Origin: Methanoculleus horonobensis
GTDB lineage: Archaea > Halobacteriota > Methanomicrobia > Methanomicrobiales > Methanoculleaceae
Length of the DNA: 64,000 bases
Reading direction: 5' to 3'
Assembly (NCBI RefSeq): GCF_001602375.1
Contig: NZ_BCNY01000011.1
Coordinates: 1 to 64,000, forward strand
Shown here: piece after piece, positions 61,421-64,000 of the stretch
How the letters are laid out: every line of letters starts with the position of its first letter
How positions within the stretch are numbered: the stretch's first letter is position 1
Notes under the pieces: generated by a model
Database searches by the model: none
What the model saw: only the letters and a program-made list of their open reading frames with translations
What the model was told of the DNA's origin: nothing
Program-made: the position numbers and the translations under genes

Positions 61421-62080
61421 ATGCGTGTCAAATTCTGCGGAACGGCCAGCCTTGCGGATATGGAGTGCGCAGTCGATGCGGGCTGCGACGCCGTGGGGTT
61501 CATCATGGGCGTGACCCACAAGAGCAGCGACTTCGTAACTCCGGCAGAAGCCGCGAGAATGATACGCCGTCTCCCGCCGTTCATCGAACCGGTCGCGGTC
61601 ACCCACCTGCAGGAGACAAAAGACCTCATCGAGTTAGTAAAAGAGTCGCACTGCACGACGCTGCAGGTTCAGAACATCGTCGAACCGACCGAACTGGACG
61701 CCGTCCGCGATGCTCTCCCGTATGTCAGGATCGTGAAGGCCGTTCACGTGATGGACGTATCGGCCGTCGAGACGGCAAAACGCTACGAGCCCTACGCCGA
61801 CGCGCTCCTCCTCGACACTAGGACACCGGAGAAACTCGGGGGGACGGGGCTCACCCACGACTGGAACGTCAGCGCAACGATCGTCGCACACTCGGCGATC
61901 CCCGTCATTCTTGCAGGAGGGCTTACGCCGGAGAACGTCGGCACTGCGATACGGAAAGTCCGCCCCTACGGGGTCGACGTGCATACCGGCGTCAAGAAAG
62001 ACGGCGTCCGTAACAGGGAAAGGACGCTTGCTTTTGCCCGCGAAGCACGAAACGCTCTGCCCGGGGAGCCGGACAGATAG
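61421..62080 (+). CDS. trpF: phosphoribosylanthranilate isomerase TrpF
   Basis: 219 residues, TIM barrel. TrpF isomerises phosphoribosylanthranilate in tryptophan synthesis. Seen are VKFCGTASLADMECAVDAGCDAVGFIMG (the catalytic Cys is in KFCG), LDTRTPEKLGGTGLTHDW (catalytic Asp), VILAGGLTPENV and GVDVHTGVKKDGVRN. The usual second strand, often FxPxSPR, here reads VTHKSSDFVTP. It lies apart from other trp genes. Confidence 0.9.
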   Translation: MRVKFCGTASLADMECAVDAGCDAVGFIMGVTHKSSDFVTPAEAARMIRRLPPFIEPVAVTHLQETKDLIELVKESHCTTLQVQNIVEPTELDAVRDALPYVRIVKAVHVMDVSAVETAKRYEPYADALLLDTRTPEKLGGTGLTHDWNVSATIVAHSAIPVILAGGLTPENVGTAIRKVRPYGVDVHTGVKKDGVRNRERTLAFAREARNALPGEPDR

Positions 62081-62127
62081 AGTCCTCCCATTCAGCCGTC
62101 GTCCTGCACCCGGCAGGAGAGTTGCCC

Positions 62128-62159
62128 GGGCAGGCGGCCTGCCCGAAAAAAGTTTTTCT
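62128..62159. terminator. bidirectional hairpin terminator between trpF and the DUF5320-like gene
   Basis: GGGCAGG-CGG-CCTGCCC is a perfect seven-pair hairpin, followed by AAAAAAG and TTTTT. It lies between convergent genes and can end both transcripts. Confidence 0.75.
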
Positions 62160-62161
62160 CT

Positions 62162-62407
62162 TCACCAACGGCGCCCGCGCCCGCGTCCGCCGCCGAAGCC
62201 GCGCCCACGACCGCACCCATATGGGATTCCGCCTCTTCCGAGGCCATAAACCGGCTGCTGCTCAGCCGGTGCCTCCCGGGCGGTCTCGTTCGTCTCTCCG
62301 GCAGGGTTGCCCTCTGCCGGCTGTTGCGGCGGCAGGGCGCACCGGCCCATGCGCCGCCCGGTCATCGGCCCCATACCGCGGGGCCCGGTAGCATCGAATC
62401 CTGGCAT
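62162..62407 (-). CDS. DUF5320-like Gly/Arg-rich small protein
   Basis: 81 residues. The conserved start is MPGFDATGPRGMGPMTGRRMGRC, as in DUF5320 proteins that are often found near NifX/NifB-type Fe-Mo-Co metabolism genes. The middle is a Pro/Ala/Glu linker and the end is a Gly/Arg-rich tail with GCGRGRGFGGG. The function is unknown; no partner lies beside it. GAGGTGAAG lies just before the ATG. Confidence 0.85.
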   Translation of the reverse strand: MPGFDATGPRGMGPMTGRRMGRCALPPQQPAEGNPAGETNETAREAPAEQQPVYGLGRGGIPYGCGRGRGFGGGRGRGRRW

Positions 62408-62624
62408 TTCTCTTCACCTCGTTTGTAACATATTACTCATATGCGCTAAATACTATAAATCTATCCCATCACCGTGTGTGCCCACACCAGAACCAGACCA
62501 TAACATCTTCATGCACAACCGGCGATATCGGCCTGTACAGAACCGGCTCCTGCCGGATCATCGCATGCCAAAGTTTACTGCCGATTAAGTTCCACCCCGG
62601 ATACGCAGAACGGTCGAACGTACC

Positions 62625-64000
62625 ATGTCTTCCACACCCGTATCCAGTGAGCGGCTCATGCCACATGCCCCCATCGACGAACTCGAGGACGGCGTGCTCC
62701 TGCTCGACGCCGAGAGAAGAGTGATACGGGTCAACCGGGCCTTTCAAAGCCTTCTATCGCTGCCGGACACCAGGGACCTCACCGGGGCGGACGGAATGGC
62801 GCTCGTCCGCACCCATCTCGCACCGCTCATCGACGATGCCGGAACGGCCGGGCGGCTGCTCGCGGCGCTCCGGGACAGGGAACCGCTCTCCGGGCTGGAA
62901 TGCCGGATCGCTCCCGACCGATGGATGGCGTGCTCGGTCAGGGTTCCAGGCGACGGCGCGGTACTCCTCCTCGTCAGCGACATCGCCGCAAGGAAGGAGA
63001 GCGAGGAGAAGGGCCACCGTCTCGGGCAGGAGCACAGGTACTACCGGGAGACCTTCGACCTCGCCCCCGACGGCTACTTCGTCTGCGACCCGGAGGGAAC
63101 GATCCTCGACGTGAACCTGGCGGGAGCCGTCCTCCTCGCGAGAGACCGCCGGAACCTGATCGGGACGCTCAGCACCGATTACATCGCCCCCGAGGACGGG
63201 AAGGCCTGCCGTGACCTCGTCGCACAGTTCGAGGCCGGAGCCCCGGGCCCCCTGCGGGGGATCGAGGTCACGATACAGCCGGCGACCGGAGCGCCCGTCC
63301 CCGTCTCCCTCTCCGCCACGGCCGTCCGGGACGGCCGCGGCAGCCTCACGGAGATCCTGTGGCTCGCCCGGGACATCACCCGGAGGAAAAGGACGGATGC
63401 GGAACGGGAGCGGCTGCTCGCTGAGAACCAGTCGCTCGCGGCCGACCTCGCGGCAGAACGCGACATCCTCCGGACGGTCATGGAGTACACCGACGTCCAC
63501 CTCGCGTACCTCGATCCCCACTTCCGGTTCGTCCGCGTGAACACCGCCTACGCAGAAGGTTCGGGCTACAAAAAAGAGGAACTTCTCGGCCGCAACCATT
63601 TCGACCTCTTCCCGAACCCGGAAAACCAGGCGGTCTTTGAGCGGGTGCGGGATACCGGCGAGCCGTTTAGGATATACGCAAAACCGTTCACCTACGAGAA
63701 CCAGCCGGAACGAGGGACAACCTACTGGGACTGGAGCCTCGTGCCGGTGAAGGACGCACGGGGAGGCGTCCAGGGGCTGGTCTTCTCGCTTGCCGACGTC
63801 ACGGAGCGGGTACGCGCCGGGGAAGAGATCCTTATCAGGAACAAGAGGCTCGCCGTCTTAAACGCGGTCATCACCGCGTCGGCATCCGCATTCACCCTGG
63901 ACGAACTCCTCGACAATACGCTTGACGCCGTCCTCGACAACCTCGGATTCGATCTCGGGTCGATCTACATGCTGGAGGAGGGAGAGCGGATGCACGCCAT
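62625..64000 (+). CDS. multi-PAS sensor protein, truncated by the window end
   Basis: 458 codons are visible from MSSTPVSSERLM. Three PAS domains: about 15-130, 135-260 (FDLAPDGYFVCDPEGTILDVN, ending WLARDITRRK) and 280-400 (YTDVHLAYLDPHFRFVRVNTAYAEGSGYKKEELLGRNHFDLFP, ending FSLADVTERV). A GAF-like segment then begins (VLNAVITASASAFTLDELLDNTLDAVLDNLGFDLGSIYMLEEG). In Methanomicrobiales such proteins usually end in a histidine kinase, but that part is beyond the window. Cytosolic by sequence. Confidence 0.88.
   Translation, partial: MSSTPVSSERLMPHAPIDELEDGVLLLDAERRVIRVNRAFQSLLSLPDTRDLTGADGMALVRTHLAPLIDDAGTAGRLLAALRDREPLSGLECRIAPDRWMACSVRVPGDGAVLLLVSDIAARKESEEKGHRLGQEHRYYRETFDLAPDGYFVCDPEGTILDVNLAGAVLLARDRRNLIGTLSTDYIAPEDGKACRDLVAQFEAGAPGPLRGIEVTIQPATGAPVPVSLSATAVRDGRGSLTEILWLARDITRRKRTDAERERLLAENQSLAADLAAERDILRTVMEYTDVHLAYLDPHFRFVRVNTAYAEGSGYKKEELLGRNHFDLFPNPENQAVFERVRDTGEPFRIYAKPFTYENQPERGTTYWDWSLVPVKDARGGVQGLVFSLADVTERVRAGEEILIRNKRLAVLNAVITASASAFTLDELLDNTLDAVLDNLGFDLGSIYMLEEGERMHA

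Overview
The window is archaeal and reads as a euryarchaeal methanogen of the Methanomicrobiales, probably close to Methanoculleus. That genus-level guess is an inference from gene content and high GC; no methanogenesis gene lies in the window. Direct archaeal markers are ribosomal proteins L18a(LX)/L21e/L31e/L39e/S19e, RNA polymerase subunit F, aIF1, aIF6, SRP54/FtsY, prefoldin alpha, RNase P component 4, Pus10/TrmY, archaeal LeuRS, a PINA-type ATPase, TATA-box promoters and many leaderless starts.

Layout. (1) 1-545 is the end of a 46-bp tandem array built of two small hairpins, followed by a methyltransferase and a MATE exporter. (2) 3.4-5.2 kb: an exported Ntn-hydrolase-like lipoprotein. 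(3) 5.4-15.3 kb, minus strand: a 17-gene information-processing cluster running S19e, PDCD5, PP-loop ATPase, L39e, L31e, aIF6, L18a, prefoldin alpha, FtsY, SRP54, TrmY, Pus10, L21e, RpoF, DUF655, KsgA, HemK2-like, mostly overlapping or nearly so. RNase P component 4 and a CRM-domain protein lie just upstream. (4) 16-26 kb: housekeeping and regulation (PurN, CNNM/CorC-type protein, TIM-barrel isomerase, exonuclease VII, PAS histidine kinase, Hsp20, CBS-ParB-like protein). (5) 26.2-28.8 kb: an accessory locus resembling a polymorphic toxin with its immunity gene and a truncated duplicate of the pre-toxin module. (6) 29-36.6 kb: membrane proteins, a nucleotidyltransferase, Cys-cluster proteins, aIF1 and a B12-dependent ribonucleotide reductase, divergent from cobyric acid synthase. 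(7) 38.9-45.2 kb: a type IV pilus-like export locus (two TadC/GspF membrane proteins, a GspE-like ATPase, an accessory protein) followed by an A24 prepilin peptidase. (8) 45.2-58.6 kb: HisI, PINA, LeuRS, a proteasome-assembly-chaperone-like protein, tRNA-Arg(UCU), a flavodoxin-ferredoxin, NudC, TetR, MetG. (9) 58.6-64 kb: a DHH phosphoesterase, tRNA-Phe(GAA), an AT-rich accessory gene (DUF5677-like), TrpF, a DUF5320-like protein and a PAS sensor running off the window.

The most unusual observations are the candidate polymorphic toxin/immunity locus with a recombination scar, a dispersed double-hairpin repeat family of which the 46-bp array is a tandem expansion (copies sit at or near 3' ends of genes), a long stem-loop upstream of the prepilin peptidase, and an internally duplicated membrane protein with an inserted soluble domain.
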